In this document: piece after piece, positions 7,901 through 15,898 of the stretch
How positions within the stretch are numbered: position 1 is the first letter of the stretch
How the letters are laid out: the number at the start of each line of letters is the position of its first letter
Assembly: GCF_000820765.1 (NCBI RefSeq)
Contig: NZ_CCYH01000027.1
Span: 62,001-126,000, forward strand
Direction: 5' to 3'
Length of the DNA stretch: 64,000 nt
Source: Candidatus Soleaferrea massiliensis AP7
GTDB taxonomy: Bacteria > Bacillota > Clostridia > Oscillospirales > Ruminococcaceae
Notes under the pieces: model-generated
The model's input: the letters and a program-made list of their open reading frames with translations, nothing else
What the model was told of the DNA's origin: nothing
Databases searched by the model: none
Made by a program: the position numbers and the translations under genes

Positions 7901-9115
7901 GTGGGATTACAAGAATACAGGGAACAGATCGATCGGCTGGACAAACAGCTGGTGGAACTGTTCAAACAGCGTATGGACATCGTCGAAAAGGTTGCGGACT
8001 ATAAGCTTGAACATCAGATGGAGATCTTTCACCCCGAGCGGGAGGAACAGCTTCTGCAGAAGGTCTGCCGGCAGGCCGGCGAGCCGTTTGAGCATGAAAT
8101 CCGGCTCTGGTTCACGGTGCTGATGGACATCAGCAAAAACCTGCAGCACAAGCGGATTTCCGCTTATGTAAAACGCCAGGCCGAAGGCCCCCGGGAGGAG
8201 ATGCCGGTGCATGTCGGCTTCTATAAACAGGCTGACCGCGAAGATACCCCGGTTCGCACCCTGTTAAAGGACGCGCTGAAGCATCCGGCTGAGATGAAAG
8301 AAAACCCGGTCGTCGCCTGCGCGGGTGTGAAGGGCGCGTTTGGCTCCCAGGCCTGTGACCGTCTGTTCACGGAAAAGCAGTCGGTTTTCGTCGAGAATTT
8401 CGAGGATGTTTTTCAAGCGGTCGAATCGGGCCAGGCGCATTACGGCGTCATTCCGATCGAGAATTCAACCGCCGGTTCGGTCCTTTCCGTCTACGACTTG
8501 ATGCAGAAGTACCGCTTCTATATCATGAAAGACTGCAAAATCGACGTTGTGCACGACCTGCTGGGCAAAAAGGGATGTTCCTTAAAGGATATCCGCTGCG
8601 TCTATTCGCATGAGCAGGGGCTTCTCCAGTGCAGTGAATTTCTGGGCAGGCATCCCAGTATCCAGCAGAACAGCTTCTCCAACACAGCGGCGGCGGCAAA
8701 GTTCGTGGCGGACAGCGAGGACGTGACGATTGCGGCCATCTCTTCACATGAATGCGCCGCGCTTTACGGCTTGGATGTCTTGGAAGCCGGCATCCAGAAC
8801 AGCAACGAAAACTGCACCCGCTTTTTGCTGATATCCAAAGATCTGCAGATCCCCGCGGGTTCGAATAAAATCGGTCTGGCGCTGGTTCTGCCGCATGAGG
8901 CGGGGTCGCTGTATAAGCTGCTGACCCGCTTTTCGGTCAACGGCATCAATTTGACCAAGCTGGAATCCCGCCCGCTTGCAAGGAAGGATTTTCAGTTCAA
9001 GTTCTATCTGGAATTTGAAGCCGACCTGCGCGACCGGAATACCTTTGAATTGATCTGCAGCCTGTATCGGGAATACACGGATTTTGAATTTCTGGGAAGC
9101 TTTTTATCCGAGTGA
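7901..9115 (+). CDS. pheA: Bifunctional chorismate mutase / prephenate dehydratase (P-protein)
   Basis: This converts chorismate to prephenate and on to phenylpyruvate. The GTG start follows GGGGAGAAGG. Residues 1-85 form an AroQ chorismate mutase (YREQIDRLDKQLVELFKQRM). The prephenate dehydratase domain starts near 138 (VACAGVKGAFGSQA) and includes PIENSTAGSV and the catalytic-motif region NCTRFLLI. The last 80 residues are an ACT domain with ESRP, the phenylalanine-binding feedback site in this family. It closes the operon, supplying mutase activity for both the Phe and Tyr branches. aroE and aroK homologues are not in the window. Confidence 0.96.
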   Translation: MGLQEYREQIDRLDKQLVELFKQRMDIVEKVADYKLEHQMEIFHPEREEQLLQKVCRQAGEPFEHEIRLWFTVLMDISKNLQHKRISAYVKRQAEGPREEMPVHVGFYKQADREDTPVRTLLKDALKHPAEMKENPVVACAGVKGAFGSQACDRLFTEKQSVFVENFEDVFQAVESGQAHYGVIPIENSTAGSVLSVYDLMQKYRFYIMKDCKIDVVHDLLGKKGCSLKDIRCVYSHEQGLLQCSEFLGRHPSIQQNSFSNTAAAAKFVADSEDVTIAAISSHECAALYGLDVLEAGIQNSNENCTRFLLISKDLQIPAGSNKIGLALVLPHEAGSLYKLLTRFSVNGINLTKLESRPLARKDFQFKFYLEFEADLRDRNTFELICSLYREYTDFEFLGSFLSE

Positions 9116-9188
9116 TGGGTCCGCCCATCCGCTTTACAGCGGCGTTTTCTGCCGCTATGGCTTGATCATTTATGAATAAGATGGAATC

Positions 9189-9231
9189 AAGAGGCGTTTT
9201 GAGACAATCTGTCCCAAAACGCCTCTTTTTA
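9189..9231 (+). terminator. Intrinsic terminator of the aro operon
   Basis: AAGAGGCGTTTTG pairs with CAAAACGCCTCTT around a short loop and is followed by a T-run. It lies about 75 bases after the pheA stop. The remaining bases to 9416 show only short hairpins (for example GGGTATTGTTATGCCC) and no gene. Confidence 0.9.
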
Positions 9232-9416
9232 TGGATATCATAAAATCCACGGCGTGTACATATATTTTAATGGCGACTGGTACGCCGGCCTGAAATGGTA
9301 CATATGATGATGTGTCGGGTATTGTTATGCCCGGTAATACCATGCTGAATCATGCACGGGAAATCGGATTCGTTCTGTCATCCGATCGCACAGAATAGAT
9401 GGAAAGGGGATATTTT

Positions 9417-9695
9417 ATGAATATTAACTGGAAGGTACGCTTAACAAATCCCATGTGGTGGATTTCACTGATTTCGGTCATCCTGATGCCGATATTCTCC
9501 TATATGGGCATCACCGGGGAGATGCTGACAAGCTGGGACAAGGTAGGTGCCATGTTCCAGGCATTTATCTCGACGCCTTACCTGATTTTTATGGTCGTCA
9601 TGGCGGTCCTGCAATTCTTGGGCATCAACACCGACCCCACGACCAAGGGTATCAAGGACAGCGAACGGGCGATGACTTACTCTCAGAGAAGCTGA
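9417..9695 (+). CDS. phi LC3-type phage holin family protein
   Basis: This is a 92-residue membrane protein of the holin class that makes pores for endolysin release. NWKVRLTNPMWW at the start, two hydrophobic segments (about 14-33 and 45-65), and a charged C-terminus with NTDPTTKGIKDSERA match the phi LC3 holin family. The ATG at 9417 has AAAGGGGA six bases upstream; the in-frame ATG at 9399 lacks such a site. No endolysin or other phage gene is adjacent, only the tail-anchored protein downstream. It may be a prophage remnant or a domesticated pair. Confidence 0.85.
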   Translation: MNINWKVRLTNPMWWISLISVILMPIFSYMGITGEMLTSWDKVGAMFQAFISTPYLIFMVVMAVLQFLGINTDPTTKGIKDSERAMTYSQRS

Positions 9696-9747
9696 TCATC
9701 CGATTTACCAGGCATGCGGCAACATGAGGAGAGGAATTGAGGATTTC

Positions 9748-10167
9748 ATGCCGGATACCAATGCAGCATGCAACACCCTATATTATGAAGAAAAATTCAA
9801 GAATCTGGATGACAAGCTCGATGGATATTCCAAGCGGCTCTGCACGCTGCAGGATGATCTCACCGAGCTTGATAAATCCTTCTCCGTCTATATGGAAGGC
9901 ACCAATCTGACATTGGAGCGGTTAATCAACCTTCCAGAAAACATTGAAAAACTGACTGTATCCTGCAAAGAAATGCGGTGTTCTATGGAAAACCTGCATC
10001 ACGGTCTCGATGACACCAATTCGAAGCTGTCAGCCGTGCAGAACGATATCGTCAAAATAGACGAAGAGGGAAAATTCAACATCAGGCTGTGGCTCAAGAA
10101 CAACTGGGTATCGATTCTGCTCGCGCTGAGCGCTTTGGCAGCGACCGGTGCGGCAGTATTGAAATAA
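9748..10167 (+). CDS. XhlA-like coiled-coil protein with C-terminal membrane anchor
   Basis: About 139 residues from the ATG at 9748, which has TTGAGGA just upstream; the ATG at 9724 has no RBS. Heptad-rich segments dominate residues 10-105 (DDKLDGYSKRLCTLQDDLTEL, MENLHHGLDDTNSKL). One transmembrane segment follows near the end (WVSILLALSALAATGAAVL). This is the topology of XhlA, the accessory protein of PBSX-type lysis cassettes, and it directly follows a holin gene. Similarity is by architecture; I do not recognise a clear family signature. Confidence 0.6.
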   Translation: MPDTNAACNTLYYEEKFKNLDDKLDGYSKRLCTLQDDLTELDKSFSVYMEGTNLTLERLINLPENIEKLTVSCKEMRCSMENLHHGLDDTNSKLSAVQNDIVKIDEEGKFNIRLWLKNNWVSILLALSALAATGAAVLK

Positions 10168-10201
10168 CCCTGGAGTTTTTTTGATGCCTGAAAGTGTCGA
10201 G

Positions 10202-10242
10202 AGCTTCCATTTTGCATTACGATACAAAATGGAAGCTTTTCT
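10202..10242 (+). terminator. Intrinsic terminator after the holin pair
   Basis: AGCTTCCATTTTG (10202-10214) and CAAAATGGAAGCT (10225-10237) form a perfect 13-bp stem, followed by TTTCT. It lies 35 bases after the preceding stop codon. Confidence 0.85.
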
Positions 10243-10305
10243 GAATCACGAAAGTATGATTGCAAGCAAGATGCTGCCATTTCGTCCTGATGAAACGGTA
10301 AAAAC

Positions 10306-10355
10306 AAGAACCTCGATACAGATGAAACCATCTCTGTATCGAGGTTCTTATTCTT
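10306..10355. terminator. Second strong hairpin, possible bidirectional terminator
   Basis: AAGAACCTCGATACAGA (10306-10322) and its exact complement (10333-10349) make a 17-bp stem with a 10-base loop. It separates the holin pair from the convergent lrp gene. The 10168-10490 gap holds only these two hairpins. Confidence 0.75.
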
Positions 10356-10490
10356 TGCTTATAAAGCGGTATGAGTTAGACAGGATATTTCTGTTCCTGA
10401 AGATATTTTTCAGATGATTGCAGGGTGTAAATAACACCTGAGTATGAGAATGCAAACAATGGGATTTGTGACGGTTTGAGATTGGCACAG

Positions 10491-10949
10491 TTACAGCCGC
10501 AGACCCTTGATGTCTTTGATCCGGGACAGAATGATGTTGCAGCTGCAGCTGATCACGCCGGGCAGCGGATCGATGACTTCCCGAATCAATTCCTCCATTT
10601 TTTCCCCGGAAGCCGCCACCGCATGGACATGCAGCTTGCTTTGACCGGTGACGCGGTAAATCTGTGTGATGGTATCATTTTGACTGAGCGTTTCGCTGAT
10701 CTTCAAAAGCATATCCGGGGCTGCTTCCATTTCAAAATAACAGGACACCGCGCCGCTGATTTTCTGCGGGTTTATGATGGTCGTGTATTCTTCTATAACG
10801 CCGCGCTGCTCCAGAGATTGCACGCGCATTTTTACCGCAACCCGTGAGATGCCAACCTGCTGGCCAATCTCTGAATAGGACATACGGGCGTTTTGAATCA
10901 GCAGCTGAACGATCTTTTGATCGAGACTATCTAAGCCATCTAGAAACAT
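10491..10949 (-). CDS. Lrp/AsnC family transcriptional regulator
   Basis: The 152-residue protein has an N-terminal winged helix-turn-helix (DSLDQKIVQLLIQNAR, then YSEIGQQVGISRVAVKMRVQ). A C-terminal RAM/ACT-like domain follows (about 65-145) that in this family binds amino acids and drives octamer formation. RBS AAAGGAG precedes the ATG. It is divergent from a MATE exporter with opposed promoters about 30 bases apart, so control of the exporter and of itself is likely. The ligand cannot be read from sequence. Confidence 0.92.
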   Translation of the reverse strand: MFLDGLDSLDQKIVQLLIQNARMSYSEIGQQVGISRVAVKMRVQSLEQRGVIEEYTTIINPQKISGAVSCYFEMEAAPDMLLKISETLSQNDTITQIYRVTGQSKLHVHAVAASGEKMEELIREVIDPLPGVISCSCNIILSRIKDIKGLRL

Positions 10950-10981
10950 AGTTACAACTCCTTTATCGTCCGATATGTTTT

Positions 10982-11010
10982 ATTATAGAACGATTTTACG
11001 CAAAATGCAA
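10982..11010 (-). promoter_or_regulatory. Promoter of the lrp-like gene
   Basis: On the minus strand TTGCAT (11010-11005) is 17 bases from TATAAT (10987-10982), about 35 bases before the start codon. Confidence 0.65.
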
Positions 11011-11018
11011 TATTGAAA

Positions 11019-11047
11019 TTGACATAAGGAATAAATATTGATATAAT
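11019..11047 (+). promoter_or_regulatory. Consensus sigma-A promoter of the MATE gene
   Basis: TTGACA (11019-11024), a 17-base spacer and TATAAT (11042-11047): both hexamers are perfect. Its -35 lies only eight bases from the -35 of the divergent lrp promoter, so one bound regulator could affect both. Confidence 0.85.
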
Positions 11048-11096
11048 AATTTCTAAACGGAATATATAACTTACATATAGAAAGGTGACGTGGAGA

Positions 11097-12467
11097 ATGA
11101 AAGGGGATTTAACACAGGGGCCGGTTGTCAAGACCATGCTGCTTTTTGCAGTGCCGATGATTTTAGGAAATCTTCTGCAGCAATGTTACAATGTGGCCGA
11201 TACATTGATTGTAGGACGTTTTCTTGGCCCGGATGCGTTGGCGGCCGTGGGGTCGGCTTTTACCCTGATGACCTTTTTAACATCCATTTTGCTGGGCCTC
11301 TGTATGGGCAGCGGTTCGGTGTTTTCCATTCGTTTCGGCCAAAAGGATCATAAAGGTCTGCAGGAAGCGATTTGTGCCTCATTCATGCTGATTGCCAGCC
11401 TGACCATCCTGCTCAATATCCTTGTTTTTGCCGGTATGGACTGGATTCTCCTGTTCCTTCGGGTTCCACAGGAACTGCAGGGAATGATGCGGGATTACCT
11501 GCTTGTCATTTTCTGTGGACTGGCCGCAACATTCTTCTATAATTTTTTCGCTTCGCTTTTACGTGCAGTTGGAAATTCTGTAATACCGCTGCTCTTTCTG
11601 GCGATCTCTGCCATCCTCAATATTGTGCTGGATCTATGGTTTGTGCTGGGATTGGGGCGCGGCGTGTCCGGGGCGGCGGAGGCCACAGTGATTTCCCAAT
11701 ACGTCTCCGGCATCGGCATTATGCTCTATACCTGGATAAAGTGTCCGGAACTGCGCATGACACCTGCCCATTGCAGGATTCGATTGGCATGTATCAAACA
11801 AATTGCCAGCTTTTCTGTCCTGACCTGTGTGCAGCAGTCTGTGATGAATCTTGGCATCCTGATGGTGCAGGGGGTCGTCAACAGTTTTGGACCAAGCGTT
11901 ATGGCCGCATTTGCGGCCGCTGTGAAGATAGATTCCTTTGCCTATATGCCTGTACAGGATTTCGGAAACGCCTTTTCCACCTTTATTGCACAAAACTACG
12001 GTGCGAAACAGGAGAAACGCATCCGTACCGGCCTGAAAGGAGCTTTCCTCGCGGCTCTTGCCTTTTGCATAATCATATCCATCGCTATATGGATATTTGC
12101 CCGGCCGCTTATGCTGCTGTTTGTCAGTGAAGGTGAAACCGCTATCATTGCCGAAGGCGTACGATATCTGCATATTGAAGGGACATTCTACTGCGGCATC
12201 GGTTGCCTGTTCCTGCTGTACGGGTTATATCGTGCATTGGGAAAACCGGGCATGTCCGTTGTGCTTACCATAATCTCGCTGGGTACCCGTGTAGCGCTTG
12301 CATATACCCTTTCCGCAGTGCCTGCCATCGGTGTGGCTGGCATCTGGTGGGCGGTTCCGATTGGCTGGATTCTTGCGGATGTGATTGGACTCATCTATTA
12401 TAGAATGAAAAAAGCGCATCTGTTTTGCTGGAAGGGATATGCAGGTGTATCAAATTTAGAACCATGA
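11097..12467 (+). CDS. MATE family multidrug / metabolite exporter
   Basis: A 456-residue inner-membrane antiporter with about twelve transmembrane helices in two MatE halves. The first half opens with AVPMILGNLLQQCYNVADTLIVGRFLG, here residues about 15-41, the classical family start. The second half contains the equivalent NFGPSVMAAFAAAVKIDS and the QNYGAKQEKRIRTG loop. The ATG at 11097 is preferred: AAAGG lies eleven bases upstream, while the GTG at 11085 overlaps it. Substrate is unknown. The divergent Lrp-type regulator hints at an amino acid-related signal, which is inference. Confidence 0.92.
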   Translation: MKGDLTQGPVVKTMLLFAVPMILGNLLQQCYNVADTLIVGRFLGPDALAAVGSAFTLMTFLTSILLGLCMGSGSVFSIRFGQKDHKGLQEAICASFMLIASLTILLNILVFAGMDWILLFLRVPQELQGMMRDYLLVIFCGLAATFFYNFFASLLRAVGNSVIPLLFLAISAILNIVLDLWFVLGLGRGVSGAAEATVISQYVSGIGIMLYTWIKCPELRMTPAHCRIRLACIKQIASFSVLTCVQQSVMNLGILMVQGVVNSFGPSVMAAFAAAVKIDSFAYMPVQDFGNAFSTFIAQNYGAKQEKRIRTGLKGAFLAALAFCIIISIAIWIFARPLMLLFVSEGETAIIAEGVRYLHIEGTFYCGIGCLFLLYGLYRALGKPGMSVVLTIISLGTRVALAYTLSAVPAIGVAGIWWAVPIGWILADVIGLIYYRMKKAHLFCWKGYAGVSNLEP

Positions 12468-12618
12468 TAGAAGGTATTCTTGCTGATACGCAATAATATT
12501 GTTAAAAACAGTTGTGATAAATGAAATATTTCTCTATCACGCCATCTATCAGAGTGAGTTTTAAATTAAATTAATCTATCCAGGAACTTAGCGCTATCCA
12601 TCAGGGGAGCGCTTTTCT

Positions 12619-12840
12619 TTAAGCGGGCTTCTGAGTAACTGAATAATCTTTTAGCTGATTTGGTGTGATTCCCAATACCTCACATAACATCAACGTTTCG
12701 TTGGCTTCCAATTTTCTGCGCTTCCTCAAAATATCTGAAAGCTGCTGTTTTGTTAATATCTTGCTTTTCTCCGCTATGTAAGACTTTTTATAGCCACTGT
12801 TTGCAATTATATTTTGCAAATTGTCTCTAATATCAATCAT
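12619..12840 (-). CDS. Small XRE-type helix-turn-helix protein
   Basis: The 73-residue protein is almost entirely one HTH domain: NLQNIIANSGYKKSYIAEKS, then TKQQLSDILRKRRKLEANETLMLCEVLGITPNQL. That resembles Cro/CI or small phage regulators. It is divergent from another XRE gene starting at 12983, the usual layout of a lysogeny or conjugative-element switch. Base composition is lower in GC than in the flanking operons, and the neighbours (CRISPR relic, broken recombinase) suggest acquired DNA. Confidence 0.8.
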   Translation of the reverse strand: MIDIRDNLQNIIANSGYKKSYIAEKSKILTKQQLSDILRKRRKLEANETLMLCEVLGITPNQLKDYSVTQKPA

Positions 12841-12982
12841 ATATACAACCTCTCAATTTTTGAGTACATCTTGATACCAAGACTAAAATTATGAGTTCTC
12901 AATAGTTTTATACTCAAATTTTTAGTTTTCTGTATTGATTTTCTATTCACTGATGTGCTATACTAAAAAAGGGAGTGATATT
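12841..12982. promoter_or_regulatory. Divergent control region between two XRE genes
   Basis: The AT-rich gap contains inverted elements TTTTTGAGTAC (about 12857-12867) and TACTCAAATTTTT (about 12910-12922), plus a GAGTTCTCAA motif between them. These are plausible operator half-sites. A weak promoter for the rightward gene can be drawn as TTGATT (12935-12940), 18 bases, TATACT (12959-12964). Confidence 0.5.
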
Positions 12983-13387
12983 TTGACCAAAGAAGAAATA
13001 GGCGCGGTTTTAAAAAAATTAAGATTAAACTGTGGTATGACGCAGCAACAAGTTGCGGATGCTTTAAGTAGAAAACAGCAAGTAATTGGACATTGGGAAA
13101 CTGGATATGCCCAACCAGATGCTGACACACTATTTACACTTTGTGATTTGTATGGAGCATCAATAGATGAAGCATTTGGTTTCAAAAAAGAAAAAGCCTC
13201 CGCCGTGGACGATGAGAGCCCATTGACGGAGGAAGAAGAAAAAGCAGCGATGAAACTCTATAATGCGTTTTTAGAAGCTGGAATTATCCAGCCCGGAGGG
13301 GGACTCACAGATCGGCAGGTTGAGTTCTTTGACGGTCTGTCGCTCATGATTAACGCAGTATTCGGTGAGAATGAAGGCGCAGATTAA
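12983..13387 (+). CDS. XRE family transcriptional regulator
   Basis: From the TTG at 12983 (GGGAGTGA upstream), 134 residues. Residues 3-60 are a canonical HTH_XRE domain (GAVLKKLRLNCGMTQQQVAD then KQQVIGHWETGYAQPDADTL). The C-terminal half is acidic and helical (SPLTEEEEKAAMKLYNAFLEAG), like CI-type repressors without a peptidase domain. The in-frame ATG at 12935 reads through the promoter region and is not used here. Probably represses its own and the divergent promoter. Confidence 0.85.
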   Translation: MTKEEIGAVLKKLRLNCGMTQQQVADALSRKQQVIGHWETGYAQPDADTLFTLCDLYGASIDEAFGFKKEKASAVDDESPLTEEEEKAAMKLYNAFLEAGIIQPGGGLTDRQVEFFDGLSLMINAVFGENEGAD

Positions 13388-13640
13388 GTCTACATTATCT
13401 CCCCGGTTACTATACGTTTTGCGAGTCGCACTATGCTCTTGTCTAATTTTACTGCCATTATTTACAAACCTCTAACTTTAATTACACGTCTGAACTTTAA
13501 CAGAATATTGTCGAATTATATATATTATTATAATAATCTGTCACCATTATAGCTTATATTCAGGTGTAATACAACAACCAATCTCATGTTTGGAAGGATT
13601 TTCTTCCGCAAAATTCGACAAATCAGCAGCGTTTTAAAGA

Positions 13641-13834
13641 GGTGTGGATTGAAATTGCGCAGAGGGCCTTGTCCGATTTATCTCCGACTGTCGCATCCTG
13701 CGTGGGTGCGTGGATTGAAATTGCATCTTGTCGGTATCAACATACCAAAGAGATATAGGCGGCATTTTGAGATGCTGTAGCAGTCGCATCTTGTGTGGGT
13801 GCGTGGAGTGAAATTAATGGGGTGTGGATTGAAA
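13641..13834 (+). CRISPR. Decayed CRISPR array with type I-C-like repeats
   Basis: Two nearly full 32-base repeats lie at 13690-13721 and 13783-13814 and differ at three positions. They begin GTCGCATC and end GTGGATTGAAAT or GTGGAGTGAAAT, the form of type I-C repeats. Truncated repeat ends (GGTGTGGATTGAAA) occur at 13641-13655 and 13820-13834. The first spacer (13656-13689) is 34 bases, normal for I-C. The second is 61 bases, and the last repeat pair is only about five bases apart, so deletions have occurred. No cas gene is in the window. Bases 13388-13636 upstream are AT-rich with no gene or clear leader. Confidence 0.75.
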
Positions 13835-13894
13835 AAATAACATTTGGAAACTGTTGTCCCTGCGTGAGCAGAACATATGAAAAGGGTTGATGAT

Positions 13895-14647
13895 ATGGAT
13901 TTTACAGAGCTTGATATTCTACAGGCAAAGCTTGCATCGATGCGGCCTCTTAATAAAGCAGAACTGTCAAGGCTGCGTGATGAATTTGTCATTGAAAATA
14001 CCTACAATTCCAATGCAATAGAAGGCAATACGTTGACATTGAGAGAGACGGCGCTCATTCTGCAGGAAGGTATCACCATCGCTGAAAAACCTCTGAAGGA
14101 ACACCTCGAAGCAATCGGTCATAAAGATGCATTTGAATATGTATTATCCCTTGCTGATGCAAAAACACCGCTTACCGAGCGGATTATCAAAGATATTCAT
14201 TCTCTCGTTTTGATGAACGATGCAGCCAATAAAGGTGTATATCGCAGTCTTCCGGTCACGATTCTGGGGGCCTTGCATACACCACCGCAGCCATATTTGA
14301 TTCCTGTACAGATGGAACGGCTGCTGACAGATTATGAAATGATGACAAGCAGTATGCATATTATCGAAGCAGTATCAGAATTCCATCTGCGTTTTGAAAG
14401 AATTCATCCATTCATAGATGGAAATGGGCGAACCGGTCGGTTAATACTTAATCTAGAATTGATCAAAGCAGGTTATTTACCGGTCAACATTAAATTTACC
14501 GACCGGCGTAAATACTATGAAGCATTTGATGCATATCACAGTAAAGAGTCATCTGATTCCCTGACACAGCTCGTTGGAGGATACGAATTGGAGGAACTGA
14601 AGAAAAGGATAGAGATGCTGGAAGGGCAGCACAAAGCAGGGGAATGA
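13895..14647 (+). CDS. Fic domain protein, likely AMP-transferase
   Basis: Fic proteins transfer AMP (or a related group) from a nucleotide to a target side chain. The complete active-site motif HPFIDGNGRTGR is present near residue 170, with the catalytic His. An inhibitory motif of the form S/T-xxx-E-G/N, SNAIEGN, lies near residue 45, which places it among Fic proteins with an N-terminal autoinhibitory helix. A Fic_N-like segment precedes it. The ATG at 13895 has AAAAGGG eight bases upstream; the one at 13877 has none. A Fic protein of this class need not have a separate antitoxin. It ends six bases before a broken recombinase. Confidence 0.9.
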   Translation: MDFTELDILQAKLASMRPLNKAELSRLRDEFVIENTYNSNAIEGNTLTLRETALILQEGITIAEKPLKEHLEAIGHKDAFEYVLSLADAKTPLTERIIKDIHSLVLMNDAANKGVYRSLPVTILGALHTPPQPYLIPVQMERLLTDYEMMTSSMHIIEAVSEFHLRFERIHPFIDGNGRTGRLILNLELIKAGYLPVNIKFTDRRKYYEAFDAYHSKESSDSLTQLVGGYELEELKKRIEMLEGQHKAGE

Positions 14648-14653
14648 TTGAAC

Positions 14654-15433
14654 ATGTTAAAAGCAGCGGCATATGCCCGCTATAGCACAGATCATCAAAC
14701 GGAAAATAGCATTGCTTATCAAATGAATAAAATTCGAGAGTATTGTGCAAAAAATGATATTGTCATTTCGCACGAGTATAAAGACGAGACCCAATCCGGA
14801 ACCAATATGGACCGCTCTGATTTTATGGATATGGTTGATGCAGCTGCAGGCATGAGTTTGATGCAGTTATCATTTATGATATCACCCGTGGCAGCCGCGA
14901 CGTAGGGGATTGGTTTCAATTTCGCAGAATGATGGCCACGCTTGGTGTCAAGGTTATTTCTGTTGAAGATAAGCTTGGAAATATACTGGACCCCAATGAC
15001 TTTTTGGTGGAGTTGCTTGGAGTTGGTATCGGCCAACATCAAGTTGCTCACCACGCGGCAAAAATCTATCGACGGCGTTGCGGAGAAAGCAAAGACCGGC
15101 CAGTTCCTTGGAGGAATCCCTCCGGTGGGTTACGATATCATCAACGGAAAATACGTGATCAATCCATACGAAGCGCATATTGTGCAAACCATCTTTCGGA
15201 TGTATGCCGATGGCTATGGATATGGTACAATTCTGGATGAACTCTCCGGTGCGAAAGGCAAGCGCGGAAAGCCCCTGGGGAAAAACAGTTTGAATAGTAT
15301 TCTCACAAACGAAAGGTATATCGGTGTCTATACCTGGAATAAAAGAAAAGTGAAAATGCTTGGCAAGTGGGCCGGCGGGATTCCTAATGAAAATGTTGTA
15401 CGGTTGGATCATGCAATCGAACCGATCATATAA
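14654..15433 (+). pseudogene. Serine recombinase / resolvase, frameshifted and truncated
   Basis: The N-terminal catalytic domain is recognisable (AAAYARYSTDHQTENSIAYQ, with the nucleophilic Ser in YARYST). The frame is lost near 14850. It continues one frame over as FDAVIIYDITRGSRDVGDW through VKVISVEDKLGNILDPNDF, then returns to the first frame near 15040 with TTRQKSIDGVAEKAKTGQF. The recombinase domain proceeds to 15433 and stops at about 260 residues, where large serine recombinases usually reach 450-550 with zinc ribbon and coiled coil. Two frameshifts and loss of the C-terminus make it non-functional. It probably mobilised the surrounding patch. Confidence 0.85.
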
Positions 15434-15504
15434 AAATCGTAGCATTGTATCAAGAATCATTGGATAACTGGGAAAATGATCTTAAAAACATCATAAAATA
15501 TCAC

Positions 15505-15562
15505 GTAACAAAAATGTACGCCCATGCCAACGGATCTTTCACCGTGAACATAGGCGTACATT
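15505..15562 (-). terminator. Terminator of the tRNA gene
   Basis: AATGTACGCC (15513-15522) pairs with GGCGTACATT (15553-15562). On the minus strand the stem is followed by TTTTTG, directly downstream of the tRNA. Confidence 0.7.
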
Positions 15563-15566
15563 TAAT

Positions 15567-15643
<77 letters not shown>

Positions 15644-15898
15644 ATATTTGTTTTTCAGTCTCTCTTGACTGCTCTAATAGTATACTACGGATATCAGAAA
15701 AAATCAACCCTTAAAACCATTTATTTATCACTATTTCCAAATCGTTCATATACGCACTGAAATACCATAAAATTATGCTATTATGTGATGTGCCATTCAC
15801 AATTATACGGCAAATTGATATGTATGCTGTGATTTGTCAAAGAATCGAAGCTGCTTTCATATACTGTTCTATCTGATATTAAATTTGGAGGGATTGGA

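Noticed and set aside
9417..10167. A full prophage around the holin
   Set aside because: No capsid, portal, terminase, tail or lysin genes occur nearby; housekeeping operons flank it.
10181..10417. 78-codon ORF after the holin pair
   Set aside because: It is built from two intrinsic terminators and their loops.
13678..13992. Reverse ORF containing FNPRTHAGCD
   Set aside because: This peptide is the typical artefact of translating type I-C CRISPR repeats, and the ORF also overlaps the fic start.
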